The notes under the pieces are model-generated. The model had not been told where the DNA came from, did not search any database, and saw only the letters and a program-made list of their open reading frames with translations. The translations under genes and the position numbers were made by a program. DNA of 64,000 bases from Kappaphycus alvarezii (lineage: Eukaryota; Rhodophyta; Florideophyceae; Gigartinales; Solieriaceae): positions 124,001 through 188,000 of the forward strand of contig NADL03000550.1 in assembly GCA_002205965.3 (NCBI GenBank). Direction: 5' to 3'. This document shows, in pieces, positions 29,380-45,974 of the stretch (position 1 is the stretch's first letter; each line of letters starts with the position of its first letter).

Positions 29380-30788
29380 CAGTTGTTGTCCTCGTTGTTG
29401 GCGTCTATCTGATGACGGCGAAGCTTCGCGTATAAACTCTGGCGACTGAGTCCGAGGATTTGAGCGGCCGAGGCGCGATTGCCTCCGCTCACTTCCAATG
29501 CGGCCTCAATACATAGGCGCTCGATGGAGTCGGTGGTTTCACGCACGATCTCCTTCAGCGAAACCCGTCCGACCAAGCTGGTGAGCTCCTGCGCTGATTG
29601 GGGCAGAGATGAACCAGCGGGATCAACCAACACCGGGGTGTGCACCGTACGAAGCATAAATCCGCAGCAGGCCTGGTCTTGGTTCATCACCGAAACGGCT
29701 GACACCTCGACCTGCTCTTCGGAGCCGAGCTCTCGACGAACCACGGTGGCGAAGTTTCGCACCGAACCGTATTCGCGCAAATTGGCCATCACGATGTTGA
29801 GATCGACTCCGGGTCGGCCGAGCCAACGGTCGAGAGGTTGCTCTTGGAGTTGAGACTCGGTGGCGACTTGTACGAGGTCAAAAAAAGCCGCATTTGCGGT
29901 CAAGACCCGGCGTTGGTCGTCTACAACGACGAAAGCTTCGGGCATGTTCTGAATAACCTGCAACAATTTATGTTTCTCGGTGCTGCGCTCTTGGTGGCTG
30001 TCGTGCTCTGGTGGCACCAATCGCAGCAAAAAATGCGTGGCTGAGCTCTGGCGAAATACCGTCGCGAACACGCCGATGAGTTTCCCGGAGTCGAGTCGTG
30101 CATCGAGCCGCGGCGCCTGGCCGCTTCGACTGGTGAGAAGAGCGTCGAGCAGAGCCGAAATTTCGGACCGGCTGTCTTCATGAAACATATCGACGAGATT
30201 CTTACCTTCGATCTTTTCACGGCGCGCTGGCACCAGCTCGAGCGCCGCGGGGTTGACCTCGGAGATCCTCTTGGTGTCGGCATCGGCGATCAGTACGGCT
30301 TCAGTAGAAATCTGAAAAAACAATCGATAGCGGGTTTCAGCGTTGCGGAGCTGGGCGTATTCACGCTCTATCGTCTGCTGGGCTTGGATGAGCTGCTGCT
30401 GAAGCTCGGCCAAGCTGCCCAATTCACGACCGAATGCCAAAATACGACCGGTTTTCCCCAGAGACACCGCCGAGTAGCGTACCGGTAGATCGCCCCATTC
30501 GTCATGCCAATGATGGATCTCCCGCGCGCGCGCTTCGTGTTCGGAGCCCACTTCTGAGAGAAGAGCCCGGATCTTGGGCTGGCTATCGCGGGTGACCAGT
30601 GCCGACCACGGCTGGCCCACCCATCCGCTGAAGCGAGGGTCATCACGGTGGGAGAGGTGCAGCGAGATATCGTCGATCGTGCCGTCGGCCGAGAGCAGCA
30701 GCGCTATATCGCTGCATGACGCGACCATATCGACGATCACCTTGGCATCGAGATCGCCCAGGCTTGCTTCCGACAAAACACCACGCAT
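29379..30788 (-). CDS. ppsR: PpsR/CrtJ-type photosynthesis repressor
   Basis: DNA-binding regulator of pigment and puf/puh genes. About 469 residues, intact from the chosen ATG. PAS-type segments are at DIALLLSADGTIDDISLHLS, AVLIADADTKRISEVNPAAL and AFVVVDDQRRVLTANAAFFDLV, with a Q-rich coiled linker (LAELQQQLIQAQQTIEREYAQL) between. A Fis-type helix-turn-helix closes the protein (GGNRASAAQILGLSRQSLYAKL). The cysteine of the HTH region (equivalent to Cys424 of Rhodobacter) is present; I see no cysteine matching Cys251. The start is uncertain: TTG at 30864 has an excellent AAGGAG site and would join if one base is missing near 30810. Confidence 0.93.
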   Translation of the reverse strand: MRGVLSEASLGDLDAKVIVDMVASCSDIALLLSADGTIDDISLHLSHRDDPRFSGWVGQPWSALVTRDSQPKIRALLSEVGSEHEARAREIHHWHDEWGDLPVRYSAVSLGKTGRILAFGRELGSLAELQQQLIQAQQTIEREYAQLRNAETRYRLFFQISTEAVLIADADTKRISEVNPAALELVPARREKIEGKNLVDMFHEDSRSEISALLDALLTSRSGQAPRLDARLDSGKLIGVFATVFRQSSATHFLLRLVPPEHDSHQERSTEKHKLLQVIQNMPEAFVVVDDQRRVLTANAAFFDLVQVATESQLQEQPLDRWLGRPGVDLNIVMANLREYGSVRNFATVVRRELGSEEQVEVSAVSVMNQDQACCGFMLRTVHTPVLVDPAGSSLPQSAQELTSLVGRVSLKEIVRETTDSIERLCIEAALEVSGGNRASAAQILGLSRQSLYAKLRRHQIDANNEDNN

Positions 30789-30907
30789 GGCCTCATATCC
30801 TGCCCATTTAGGCTTCCGCCGGGGCGCCCTCAAGATATCCCGCAAAGCTATCGCGACGCCTCAAGGTTTCTCCTTTGCATTCTCGATCCACCTCGTCGTG
30901 CTCCATG

Positions 30908-30936
30908 ATCGTAGTGTAAAGGCAACCGAACGTCAA
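30908..30936 (-). promoter_or_regulatory. Putative ppsR promoter
   Basis: On the minus strand a -35-like TTGACG (30936-30931) and a -10-like TACGAT (30913-30908) are separated by exactly 17 bases, reading toward ppsR. It overlaps both PpsR-box-like sequences, which would allow autoregulation. The prediction is from spacing and similarity alone. Confidence 0.45.
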
Positions 30937-30948
30937 TTAAACTTGACA
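30915..30948. promoter_or_regulatory. Two PpsR/CrtJ-box-like palindromes in the ppsR-bchF gap
   Basis: CGTCAATTAAACTTGACA (30931-30948) matches the TGTC-N10-GACA consensus at seven of eight fixed positions. Abutting it is TGTAAAGGCAACCGAACG (30915-30932), TGT-N12-ACG, a weaker match sharing the CG at 30931-30932. Known PpsR targets have paired sites near promoters; here the pair lies between the divergent ppsR and bchF genes. Confidence 0.5.
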
Positions 30949-30970
30949 CATTCCTGCGGGAGTTTTTAAG

Positions 30971-32691
<1,721 letters not shown>

Positions 32692-32693
32692 CC

Positions 32694-34210
32694 ATGAAAC
32701 TCACGGTTTGGACATACGAAGGCCCGCCCCACGTCGGCGCAATGCGGATCGCCACGGCGCTTCGCGGTTTTCACTACGTACTTCATGCGCCCCAAGGGGA
32801 TACCTACGCTGATCTTTTGTTTACCATGATCGAGCGGCAGGGGCGTCGCCCGCCGGTGACGTATACCACCTTCCAGGCGCGTGATCTCGGTGCTGACACT
32901 GCCGATCTGTTGAAGAATGCTGTCCACGCAAGCGCCGAGCGATTTCGACCGGATGCCCTGTTGGTGGGTGCATCGTGCACCGCTGAACTTCTTCAGGACG
33001 ATCCAGGAGGGTTGAGCAAAAGCCTCGGGCTCGACATGCCTGTGGTTCCTCTCGAGTTGCCATCGTATACGAGGAAGGAAAATTGGGGGGCTTCGGAGAC
33101 TTTTTATCAGGTGGTGCGTCGCTTTGCCCGTGAGGGTATGAAGGCTCGCGCCGAAGCTCCTTCTTGCAACATTCTGGGTCCGACGGCGCTTGGCTTTCGT
33201 CATCGTGACGATCTTCACGAGATCAGGTCTCTTCTCCGTGAATTAGGCGTAACGGTGAATGTCACAGCGCCGCTTGGAGCATCGCTAGAGGATCTTGGTC
33301 GTTTGGGTGCGGCGGATTTCAATGTGGTGCTTTATCCTGAGATCGCCGAAGCCGCGGCGCGATGGCTCGAAAAGAACTTCGCGCAACCCTGGACCAAAAC
33401 CGTTCCCATCGGGGTCGGGGCAACGCGTGATTTTGTGGCTGAGGTGGCTTCTCTGGCGCGCCTTCAGGATGTCTCGGCCGATGAGATCCTCTCTTCACGC
33501 CTACCTTGGTATTCACGCTCGATCGACTCGAACTATCTCACGGGTAAACGGGTCTTTATCTTTGGCGATGCCACGCATTGTTTGGCGGCGGCTCGGATTG
33601 CGGCAGAGGAGCTCGCCTTCGAAGTTGTAGGCTTGGGAACTTACAGCCGTGAGTTTGCGCGCCCGGTGCGTGCTGCTGCGAAGAAACTCGGTCTCGATGC
33701 GCTCGTCACCGACGACCATCTGGAGGTCGAGGACCGCATCGAGGAGCTTAAGCCCGAGCTCGTTCTCGGCACTCAGATGGAGCGTCACATCGCTAAGCGT
33801 TTTCGTATTCCCTGTGCGGTGATCTCAGCGCCCGTGCATGTCCAGGATTTTCCGGCGCGCTACTCACCGCAGATGGGAATTGAGGGTGCGAATGTCATTT
33901 TTGATAGCTGGGTTCACCGTTGGTGATGGGTCTCGAGGAACATCTGCTCGGATGTTTCGTGATGACTTTGAGTTTCATGACGAAGTTGGTGCTTCACATC
34001 TCGGCCCCGGCCCCAAACCGGAAAGCAGAGAGAATGCCGCCGAGGGTGTCGCCCCTCCGGAACTCACCCAAGATTCGGTGCTGGTCTGGAGCGAAGATGC
34101 CGAACATGAGCTGAAGAAAATACCGTTTTTTGTTCGCGGCAAGGCCAAGCGAAATACCGAGATCTTTGCTCGCGAACATGCGCTTCAAACTGTCACCGTG
34201 GAGACACTTT

Positions 34211-34239
<29 letters not shown>
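32694..34239 (+). CDS. bchB: Dark-operative protochlorophyllide reductase subunit BchB (two frame breaks)
   Basis: Catalytic partner of BchN. About 515 residues. The N-terminus [19 protein letters not shown] holds the region of the aspartate cluster ligand; [36 protein letters not shown] and [19 protein letters not shown] follow. Missing bases at 33917-33918 (C) and near 33952 (A) move the last 100 residues to other frames; restored they read [15 protein letters not shown] and the characteristic [16 protein letters not shown]...[14 protein letters not shown] end. It overlaps bchH by 29 bases. Confidence 0.96.
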
Positions 34240-38805
<4,566 letters not shown>

Positions 38806-38806
<1 letters not shown>

Positions 38807-39515
38807 TGCCCGACACCGTTACGTACGAGCGCCGGCGGGGCGAGCTCGAGACCTATTTCGATCGCACCGCCGCGGATGCGTGGGCAAGGCTGACCTCGGA
38901 GGAGCCCGTCAGTCGCATTCGGGCAACGGTTCGTGCGGGTCGCGATTCGATGCGTGAGACGTTGCTCGGCTACCTGCCGCAGGATCTCGAAGGTACACGG
39001 GTACTGGATGCGGGTTGTGGGACTGGAGCGTTCAGTATCGAATTAGCCCGACGTGGGGCTGATGTGGTGGCCATTGATCTTTCGCCAACGTTGGTGGCTT
39101 TGGCCGAAGAGCGAAACGGTCATGAACATGGTCGAGGGCGGATAGACTACCGCGTTGGCGACATGCTCGATGCTGAGCTTGGTGTCTTCGACCACATCGT
39201 CGCGATGGATTCGCTTATCCACTACCGTTGCGCGAGATGGTGGCGATGGTCAGCGGGTTGGCCAAATGCTGCCGAAGCACGGTCCTTTTTACCTTTGCCC
39301 CGCGCACGATCATGTTGACGGCAATGCACGCCGCCGGACAGCTCTTTCCCCGTGGTGACCGTTCGCCGGCCATCGAACCGGTGAGCGAACGTCGTCTGCG
39401 CCGGAGTTTACGGACGATCCAAGGCTGGTCTGTTGGCGATAGCCATCGGGTCAAAAGCGGTTTCTATATCTCGCAAGCGGTTCAGCTGTGCGGCGAACCG
39501 GGGGCCGAGCCATGA
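38806..39515 (+). CDS. bchM: Mg-protoporphyrin IX O-methyltransferase BchM (one frame break)
   Basis: Methylates the ring C propionate using S-adenosylmethionine. About 236 residues. SAM motif I is VLDAGCGTGAFS, then DVVAIDLSPTLV; after a missing C at about 39219-39223 (LIHYPLREMV) the frame continues LFTFAPRTIMLTAMHAAGQLFP and RVKSGFYISQAVQL, the typical end. ATG overlaps bchL; the stop overlaps lhaA (ATGA). Confidence 0.94.
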
Positions 39516-40998
39516 GCGAAGAGCAGCGCGGGTGCAGCGGTGATGAACCCGTCGATCCAGTCGCTTCGGAAGGTCGCGGTTTTCGTGCGCTGCTCCGTGC
39601 GCTGCCTTCTTCGATACTGCCTTTTGCCGACGCCGCCACCGAAGAGCTCCCCTTGGGTCGGCTCTTGCGGCTGTCGCTTTTCCAAGTGTCGGTCGGGATG
39701 GCGGTAGTGCTTCTCAATGGCACCCTGAACCGCGTGATGGTGGTCGAGCTTGGGATCCCGGTGTGGTTGGTCTCGATGATGGTGGCCCTTCCCATTCTCT
39801 TTGCGCCGGCGCGGGCGCTCATCGGCCATCGGTCCGATCACCATGTTTCGGCTTTGGGTTGGCGCCGTGTTCCCTACCTTTGGGTCGGCAGCATGATGCA
39901 GTACGGCGGCTTGGCGATGATGCCTTTCGCTATTTTAACACTCTCTGGCGGCGGGCAAATTCAAGTGGCATACGTCGGTGAGATCACCGCGGCGTTGGCT
40001 TTTCTGATGGTCGGTTTTGGCCTCCACACGGTGCAGACCGCCGGTCTCGCTCTTGCCAATGACCTCGCGCCCGAGTCGTCGAGGCCGCGGGTCGTCGCGC
40101 TGCTCTATGTGATGCTCCTGATCGGGATGATGGTTTCAGCGATCGCCTTCGGGTGGGTATTGCGCAGCGATTTTCGTCCCACTGTGCTGATCCAGCTTAT
40201 TCAAGGCGCGGCGGTGTTCACCATGGTTTTGAATACCATCGCGCTTTGGAAACAGGAGGTTCGTCATCCAAAGGCGCCCGCGCGTGGGCGTCTAAGGCCG
40301 AGCTTTAGTAAGGCCTGGCGGGAGTTCGCCGCCGGTGGCGAAGCTCCTCAGCTTCTGTTGGTCGTGGCCTTGGGAACGGCCGCTTTCAGCATGCAAGATA
40401 TTCTTCTCGAGCCCTATGGCGGTGAGATCTTGAAGCTGTCGGTTGGGGCCACGACCGCATTGACCGCCCTATGGGCGTTGGGAACATTGCTCGGCTTAGC
40501 CTTAGCCGCCCGTTCGCTCAATAAAGGAACCTGCCCCAATTTGCTCGCGGCTCGAGGGCTTATCATCGGATCCCGGCGTTCTCGGCGGTGGTGTTCGCCG
40601 ACCCGTTGATGTCGCTTACCCTGTTCCGTTTGGGAACCTTCTTTATCGGTTTCGGAGGCGGTCTTTTCGCGGTTGGGACTCTTCTAGCGGCGATGCTCTT
40701 GACCCAGGATCACGGCAGCGGCCTGGCGCTCGGTGCTTGGGGTGCGGTCCAAGCTGCCTCGGCGGGCTCGGCGATCCTCGCTGGAGGTCTGCTCCGTGAC
40801 GCGGTGACCTCTTTGGGGTTGTCGGGATACCTCGGCGCCGGTTTTGAAACTCCATCTATCGGCTACAGCTTTGTCTATCATCTCGAAATTGGTCTTCTGT
40901 TTTTGACACTCATAGTTATCGGGCCGATGGTCCGTTTAACCCGCCGCTCTGAAGGCGAGAATGCCGCTCGTTTCGGATTGGCGGAACTACCGGGCTAA
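39512..40998 (+). CDS. lhaA: LH1 assembly protein LhaA, PucC family (one frame break)
   Basis: BCD-family membrane protein needed for assembly of the core antenna. About 495 residues, twelve helices. LFQVSVGMAVVLLNGTLNRVMVVELGIP, IGHRSDHHVSALGWRRVPYLWVG, FGLHTVQTAGLALANDLAPE and FSMQDILLEPYGGEIL are family signatures. A missing G near 40569 (LIIGIPAFSAVVFADP) splits it. Its position bchM-lhaA-puhA is the classic one and separates it from the second pucC-family gene beside bchG. Confidence 0.93.
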
Positions 40999-41013
40999 GA
41001 GGAAGGAAGCATT

Positions 41014-41820
41014 ATGGGAACTGGAGCCTTAACCGAGTATGTCGACGTGGCGCAGGTATCGCTCTACGTCTTTTGGATCTTTTTTGCCTGGCTTATTTTC
41101 TATGTTCGACGCACCGATCGTCGCGAAGGTTACCCTCTCGAATCGGACAATCCTCGTTTGGTGGGCAATCGCGGCAGCGTTCTGATCCCGCCGCCGAAGG
41201 AATATAAGCTTCCCCACGGCGAAGCCCCGTACTGCGCGCCGGGAACCGAGCGCGACGACGACGAGATCAAGGCTGAGCGCATGGCAGCGTTCCGAGGTGC
41301 CGCCTATGTGCCGACGGGTGAAAATCCGATGCTCGACCGTGTGGGGCCGGCCGCTTACGCCAAGCGCAAGGATCAACCGGAGAAGACCCACCACGGTGAA
41401 AATCTGATCCAGCCGATGCGCCAGGTTCCGGCCTTTGCGGTGGCTGAGGGTGATGCCGACCCACGTGGCTACGAGATGCTCGGCGCTGACGACGTTGTAG
41501 CTGGGATTGTCAAAGACATCTGGATCGACATCGCTGATCATGAGGTTCGCTACTTGGAAGTCGAAGTTGACGGCCGAGCCGTCCTCACTCCGATGCCACT
41601 GATTTCAATCAGGAAATCGGAAAAAGAGGCCAAGGTTCATGCGATCCTTGGCGAACAGTTTAAGGATGTTCCGGCTACGAAGAATCCGACTTCGATCACC
41701 AAGCTCGAAGAGGACCAAATTGGCGCTTACTTCGCCGGCGGGCGCCTGTACGCCAACCCCGACCGAGCCGAGCCCTTGGTACGCATTCCGCTTTACGTAG
41801 GAGGCGATTGGCGACCATGA
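41014..41820 (+). CDS. puhA: Photosynthetic reaction centre H subunit
   Basis: Caps the cytoplasmic face of the L-M core and guides protons to QB. 268 residues, intact. One N-terminal membrane helix (VSLYVFWIFFAWLIFYVRRTDRREGYPLE), then the beta-barrel domain with VPAFAVAEGDADPRGYEMLGAD, VGPAAYAKR, and ALLP-type PLVRIPLYVGGDWRP end. GAGGAAGGAAG just upstream is the ribosome site. The stop overlaps puhB. Confidence 0.96.
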   Translation: MGTGALTEYVDVAQVSLYVFWIFFAWLIFYVRRTDRREGYPLESDNPRLVGNRGSVLIPPPKEYKLPHGEAPYCAPGTERDDDEIKAERMAAFRGAAYVPTGENPMLDRVGPAAYAKRKDQPEKTHHGENLIQPMRQVPAFAVAEGDADPRGYEMLGADDVVAGIVKDIWIDIADHEVRYLEVEVDGRAVLTPMPLISIRKSEKEAKVHAILGEQFKDVPATKNPTSITKLEEDQIGAYFAGGRLYANPDRAEPLVRIPLYVGGDWRP

Positions 41821-42503
41821 GCATGAGAGAGCATCACGGAGAGTACAGCCCGGGGCTGCCCGAGCGTTTGCCGGATGGTGAGCGCATCCTTTGGCAAGGG
41901 CGTCCGGATTCATGGGAGCTTGCGAAGCGAGCGTTTCATATTCGCGAGTTCGCCCTCTACTTCGCTCTGTTTTTGTCGGCGCGTGGCATCGTCGGTGTTC
42001 TCGACGGCGAAGGCGCGTTGGCCGCGGCGTTTTCGGTGCTGGTGATCGCACCGTTGGCATTCGTTGGGACGGCCATTGTGTGGCTGCTGGCTTGGTCGAT
42101 GGCTCGTTCGGCGATTTATACCATCACCGATCGTCGCATTGTTTTGCGCTTTGGAGTGGCGATTCAGATCTGCGCCAACCTACCGTTCCGTCAGATCGGC
42201 GAAGTGGGTTTGCGGGTCTTCAAGTCGGGGCACGGTGATATTGCATTGTCGCTGAATGCCCCGAGCGAGCTGACCTACGCCCATCTATGGCCGCACGCCA
42301 GGCCTTGGCGGTTGGCCAAACCGGTGCCAATGCTTCGGGCGCTCGGTGAGGCCGCGGAGGTTGGCCGTATCTTGGCTCAGGCGATGACTGAGTTCGAGCA
42401 CGCCGGTAAGAAGTATCGCGTCGAGGGTGGAGCCGAGGCCTGTGTCTCGAGCGGTGCTCTCGACGAAGTCACGCCGTGGTTGACGTCTCACGCTGAGGCA
42501 TGA
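41817..42503 (+). CDS. puhB: Reaction-centre assembly protein PuhB
   Basis: Bacterial PH-domain membrane protein that assists reaction-centre assembly. 228 residues, intact. LPERLPDGERILWQGRPD is the typical start, two helices follow (about 46-98), and the PH-like part has YTITDRRIVLRFGVA. I chose ATG 41817, which overlaps the puhA stop, over an upstream non-ATG codon. Confidence 0.93.
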   Translation: MSMREHHGEYSPGLPERLPDGERILWQGRPDSWELAKRAFHIREFALYFALFLSARGIVGVLDGEGALAAAFSVLVIAPLAFVGTAIVWLLAWSMARSAIYTITDRRIVLRFGVAIQICANLPFRQIGEVGLRVFKSGHGDIALSLNAPSELTYAHLWPHARPWRLAKPVPMLRALGEAAEVGRILAQAMTEFEHAGKKYRVEGGAEACVSSGALDEVTPWLTSHAEA

Positions 42504-42540
42504 TCGGCGTTTGGCAATAGCTGCACGGAGGAGCGAGACC

Positions 42541-43058
42541 ATGGGTGAGCCATTCCAGGGGAGGCCGTTTCCCAATGCTGTAGGCTACGCAGCGGTAGGC
42601 ATGGTGTTGGTGATCGTCGCGATGACCGCGGTGGTGAGTGCGGAGCGTCGCGAGGCTAGGGCCGAAAATCCGCTGGCGAGCTACGATTCCGAGGTGCTTC
42701 GCGACGTCGACATTCGTTTTGAAACCCGTCCCGACGGCGCGGTATCGGCATTCCACGTCGGCACCGGCCGGGAGTTGGCGGTTTTTAGCGAAGGACAGAT
42801 TCCTTTGCCTTTGGGGTGCTAAAGAGCCTCACGCGCTTGCGACGTGCCGAGGGTTTGGCGCCGGTGACACCGATGCGTTTGACTGCATGGGCCGATGGAC
42901 GTCTTTCGCTGCACGATCCGCAAACCCAGGGACTGGTAGAGTTGAGCTCTTTTGGAAGTCATCGCGACGCCTTCGTCAAGTTTGATGGAGGCTGCTGGCG
43001 TTGTACGTCGTCGCGGGGATGGTGCGGCCACCCCGTGGCAGACGCGGTCACGATCTGA
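42541..43058 (+). CDS. puhC: Photosynthetic complex assembly protein PuhC (frame break, uncertain end)
   Basis: One N-terminal helix (VGYAAVGMVLVIVAMTAVV) and a periplasmic domain containing DVDIRFETRPDGAVSAFHVGTGRELAVFSEGQ and, after a missing T at 42804-42806, VLKSLTRLRRAEGLAPVTPMRLTAWADGRLSLHDPQTQ, which is typical PuhC. After FGSHRDAFVKF the frame is doubtful: the stop at 43056-43058 follows an unusual Cys/Trp-rich stretch, so a second missing base is likely and the true C-terminus may differ. Confidence 0.85.
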
Positions 43059-43078
43059 TGAAGATGAAGGAGATGGAC

Positions 43079-43369
43079 ATGTGGCAAAAGCACAGTTTTG
43101 AAACCGATTGTACGGTGTCTGTATCTCACACCTTTGACGACTTATCGGCTCATGTCGATCTGGATGATGAGATCGAACTCAATCCGGGTGATTCGGTCTT
43201 GGTCCATGGTGCACCGCTGCAGCCGGCCTATGGTGAGAAGATGAGCGAACGTCGTCGCGCGACGGTGACCAAGGCTTCGTTTTGGGAGCGCTCCTGGGCT
43301 CGAGTTCTTGGAGACCTTGAATGTCTCGACCTGCTCGAGGTCGATTTCACCGAACGAAGAACGCTTTAG
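43079..43369 (+). CDS. Conserved puh-operon protein between puhC and acsF
   Basis: 96 residues, intact. AAGGAG at 43067-43072 selects the ATG at 43079, although in-frame ATGs exist at 43058, 43064 and 43073. SAHVDLDDEIELNPGDSVLVHGAP and ERRRATVTKASFWERSWARVLGDLECLDLLEVDF recall a small soluble protein often found between puhC and acsF in purple bacteria. Function unknown to me. Confidence 0.75.
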   Translation: MWQKHSFETDCTVSVSHTFDDLSAHVDLDDEIELNPGDSVLVHGAPLQPAYGEKMSERRRATVTKASFWERSWARVLGDLECLDLLEVDFTERRTL

Positions 43370-43431
43370 TGTTCGCGCCTGACGGGGCGTTGTTGAGATA
43401 ACACAACGAGAGAAAAAAGAAGAGGTAAGGC

Positions 43432-44546
43432 ATGAGTCAACAGGCGAAACCATCCAAAGCCATCGGCGATCTCGAGGTCGATCTCGACGCCGAAAGTAGC
43501 TTTCACGAACCGAATGAAACCACTCTAAAGGCTCAAACCACAACGGCACTGAGTCCTCGTTTCTACACCACCGACTACGATGCCCTCGACCGCACCGATG
43601 TCGAGCCGGTGCGCGAGGAATGGGACGCGTTGATCACCTATTTGAAAAGCGACAAGAATCGTCACCATTTTAAGCGCGGCGACGATTGGGATTTCGATCC
43701 CGATAGCCTCCCGTCCGAACTTCGCAACGAACTCATCGATTTTATGGTGAGCTCCTTGACCGCTGAGTTCTCCGGATGCGTGCTCTACGCCGAAATGAAA
43801 AAGCGCGGCACTAATCCCGATATCAAAGAGCTATTTCGTTGCATGGCCAGAGACGAGGCCCGCCACGCAGGCTTCATCAACGACGCGCTTAAAGACTTTG
43901 GGATCGGCGTCGACCTTGGCTTCTTGACGAAAAAAAAGCAGTACACCTTTTTTCGGCCGAAGTTTATCTTCTACGCGACTTACCTCTCGGAGAAGATCGG
44001 CTACGCCCGCTACATCACGATCTTCCGCCACCTCCAGTCGAATCCCCAATACCGGTTTCATCCGATTTTTGACTGGTTTGAGGAATGGTGCACCGACGAA
44101 TTTACACATGGGAAGCCTTTGCCCTCCTTATGCGCGCTGATCCCAAGCTTTTGGTCGGGGTCAACCGCTGGTGGATCCGCTTTTTCCAGCTCGCGGTATT
44201 CTCGACAATGTGGGTACGTGACCATCGTCGAGTCGTATTCCATCGCGCCCTAGGCCTCGATCCGAGCGAATACGGTATGAAAGTGTTTCGACTAACCCTC
44301 GAGATCTGTCGTCAGGTCTTTCCGGTCCTGATCGATGTTGAGTCTCCGGCTTTTCTGAGTAGCCTCGAGCGGTTTCGAATACTCGACGAAAAGATCGCAC
44401 AAGTCGAGGCAGGGAGCGGCGTGTTCAAGCGCTTTAAGGTTTGGGGGCTCAAGGCGAGAGCCGTGACCACGTTTCTGAGGCTTTTATTCATGCGTCCGCG
44501 GACCAACGAGCTCCCGGAGCGCAGCCGGCTCCATCCTGTGTGGTGA
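43432..44546 (+). CDS. acsF: Aerobic Mg-protoporphyrin IX monomethyl ester cyclase AcsF (one frame break)
   Basis: O2-dependent diiron enzyme that makes the fifth ring. About 371 residues. Iron-ligand motifs: [24 protein letters not shown] and [12 protein letters not shown], the last interrupted by a missing G at 44110-44112. [20 protein letters not shown] and [19 protein letters not shown] follow in the restored frame. Its presence, and the lack of bchE in this window, suggests pigment synthesis under oxygen. Ribosome site AAGAGGTAAGG before the ATG. Confidence 0.96.
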
Positions 44547-44547
44547 A

Positions 44548-45352
44548 ATGACAGCGTTCATTGTGCCGGCTCTCTTCGCGGTGATCCTGTGGTGGCTTGC
44601 CACCGCAGGGGTACTCGCGATCAACTCGTTGCCGGCATGGACTCACCGCTGGAGTGTGGTTCTCGGCGCTGTCGTTGCACTTGTGGCCCTCTGGGAGATC
44701 GCCCAGCTCAGTGACATTACCACACCGTCGGCCGCTTACCTTTCGTTCGTTTTTTCGATCGTCGTGTGGGCTTGGCATGAGGTGAGCTTTCTCACCGGAG
44801 CGGTGACCGGACCCGTAACTTCGGCTTGCCCACCCTCGGCGAAGGGCTGGCGACGCTTTTTCTTAGCCACGGCAGCCGTGCTCTACCACGAGCTGGCCTT
44901 GGTTGCGACGTTAGCCCTGATCGCGGTCTTGACGTTGAATGGCTCCAATCACGTGGCGTTAGGCACCTTCGCGGTTCTTTGGGTCATGCGTTTGAGTGCG
45001 AAATTCAATCTCTTTTTGGGGTTCGCAACGCCAGCGACGAGTTTATACCTTTTCATATGCGCTACCTGGCGAGCTATTTCGGACAGGCCCGTAAAAACGC
45101 GCTCATGCTGGTGTCGATTCTGACGTCGGCGTTGGTGTTGACACTTTTGGTTGGGCGTGCCTTTCAGGCCAGGCACGATCCCTTCGTTCTTGCGGGACAC
45201 TCCTTGTCGCCTCACTTCTGGCCCTTGCCCTACTCGAGCATGTGTTCTTGGCGGTTCCGATGCACGACGCTAAGCTTTGGCGTTGGGCGGTGACGAGCAG
45301 CAGCTCGGGGCAAACCACCGATGCTGCCCGGCAACGGGCCAACGGTGCGTGA
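44548..45352 (+). CDS. puhE: PuhE, DUF3623 membrane protein (two frame breaks)
   Basis: About 268 residues, seven probable helices; modulates bacteriochlorophyll production in Rhodobacter. VLWWLATAGVLAINSLP-type start, FVFSIVVWAWHEVSFLTGAVTGP, LYHELALVATLALIAVL, WVMRLSAKFNLFLG and, after a missing base near 45045, PFHMRYLASYFGQARKNALM. A second missing base near 45195 leads to LLALALLEHVFLAVPMHDAKLWRW, the conserved end, and the TGA at 45350-45352. It converges on the oxidase operon with 12 bases between. Confidence 0.9.
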
Positions 45353-45364
45353 ACCAACGATCGA

Positions 45365-45974
45365 TCAAATCATGATCAGAACCAGAAGGATGAGCCATAC
45401 GCCATCGAGAAAATGCCAATAGAGCGTGGTCAGGCTTACCCCCTCGGCGTTTCGTTCGCGATAATGCCCCCGATGAGCCCGAACGATGGTGATCCCGAGG
45501 GGCACGAACCCCGCAAGGACGTGCACCGCATGAGTACCGGTGAGCAGATAGAACGTGAACGCATAGAGGTTGGCGAGATCCGGTGGCATTGCCGAGCGGG
45601 TGAGCGCGATCCAACTCAAGGCCTGACCGACCAGAAATGTGATTGCAAGAACCAGGGCGATCCACAGACTGAAAAGGAGAGTACGGGGGAAGTCGTTTTT
45701 TTGCGGCTCGCGTGGCGACGCTCAGAGCCACACTCGTCGCGAGCAGGAACACCGTATTGATGTACAGACTTTTGGGGAGTTCTGGTAAACCTTGTGCCCA
45801 CCCTTCAGTGCGGAAGCGGACGATGAGATAAGCAACGATGGTTGCCGCGAAAAGAACAGCCAGCGAAGCGAGCAAGATCAAGAGACCCATCCGGCGGACA
45901 CTCATAGTCGGCATCCGCAATGAGCCATTGCCTTCGATAATTGTGAAGCTCCGAGATGAGGAATCCCGGTTCAC
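45365..45974 (-). CDS. Cytochrome c oxidase subunit III-like protein, second copy (frame break)
   Basis: About 203 residues, five probable helices. ELPKSLYINTVFLLATSVALSVA and LLTGTHAVHVLAGFVPLG with TLYWHFLDGVWLILLVLIM are subunit III signatures. The poly-A run at 45696-45702 (poly-T on +) has lost two bases or gained one, splitting the frame. A longer, complete subunit III lies two genes upstream, so this is an additional member; its start overlaps the subunit IV stop. Confidence 0.85.

Noticed and set aside
45413-45760. + strand frame of 115 codons over the subunit III-like gene
   Set aside because: The minus strand encodes a recognisable subunit III; this one has no features.
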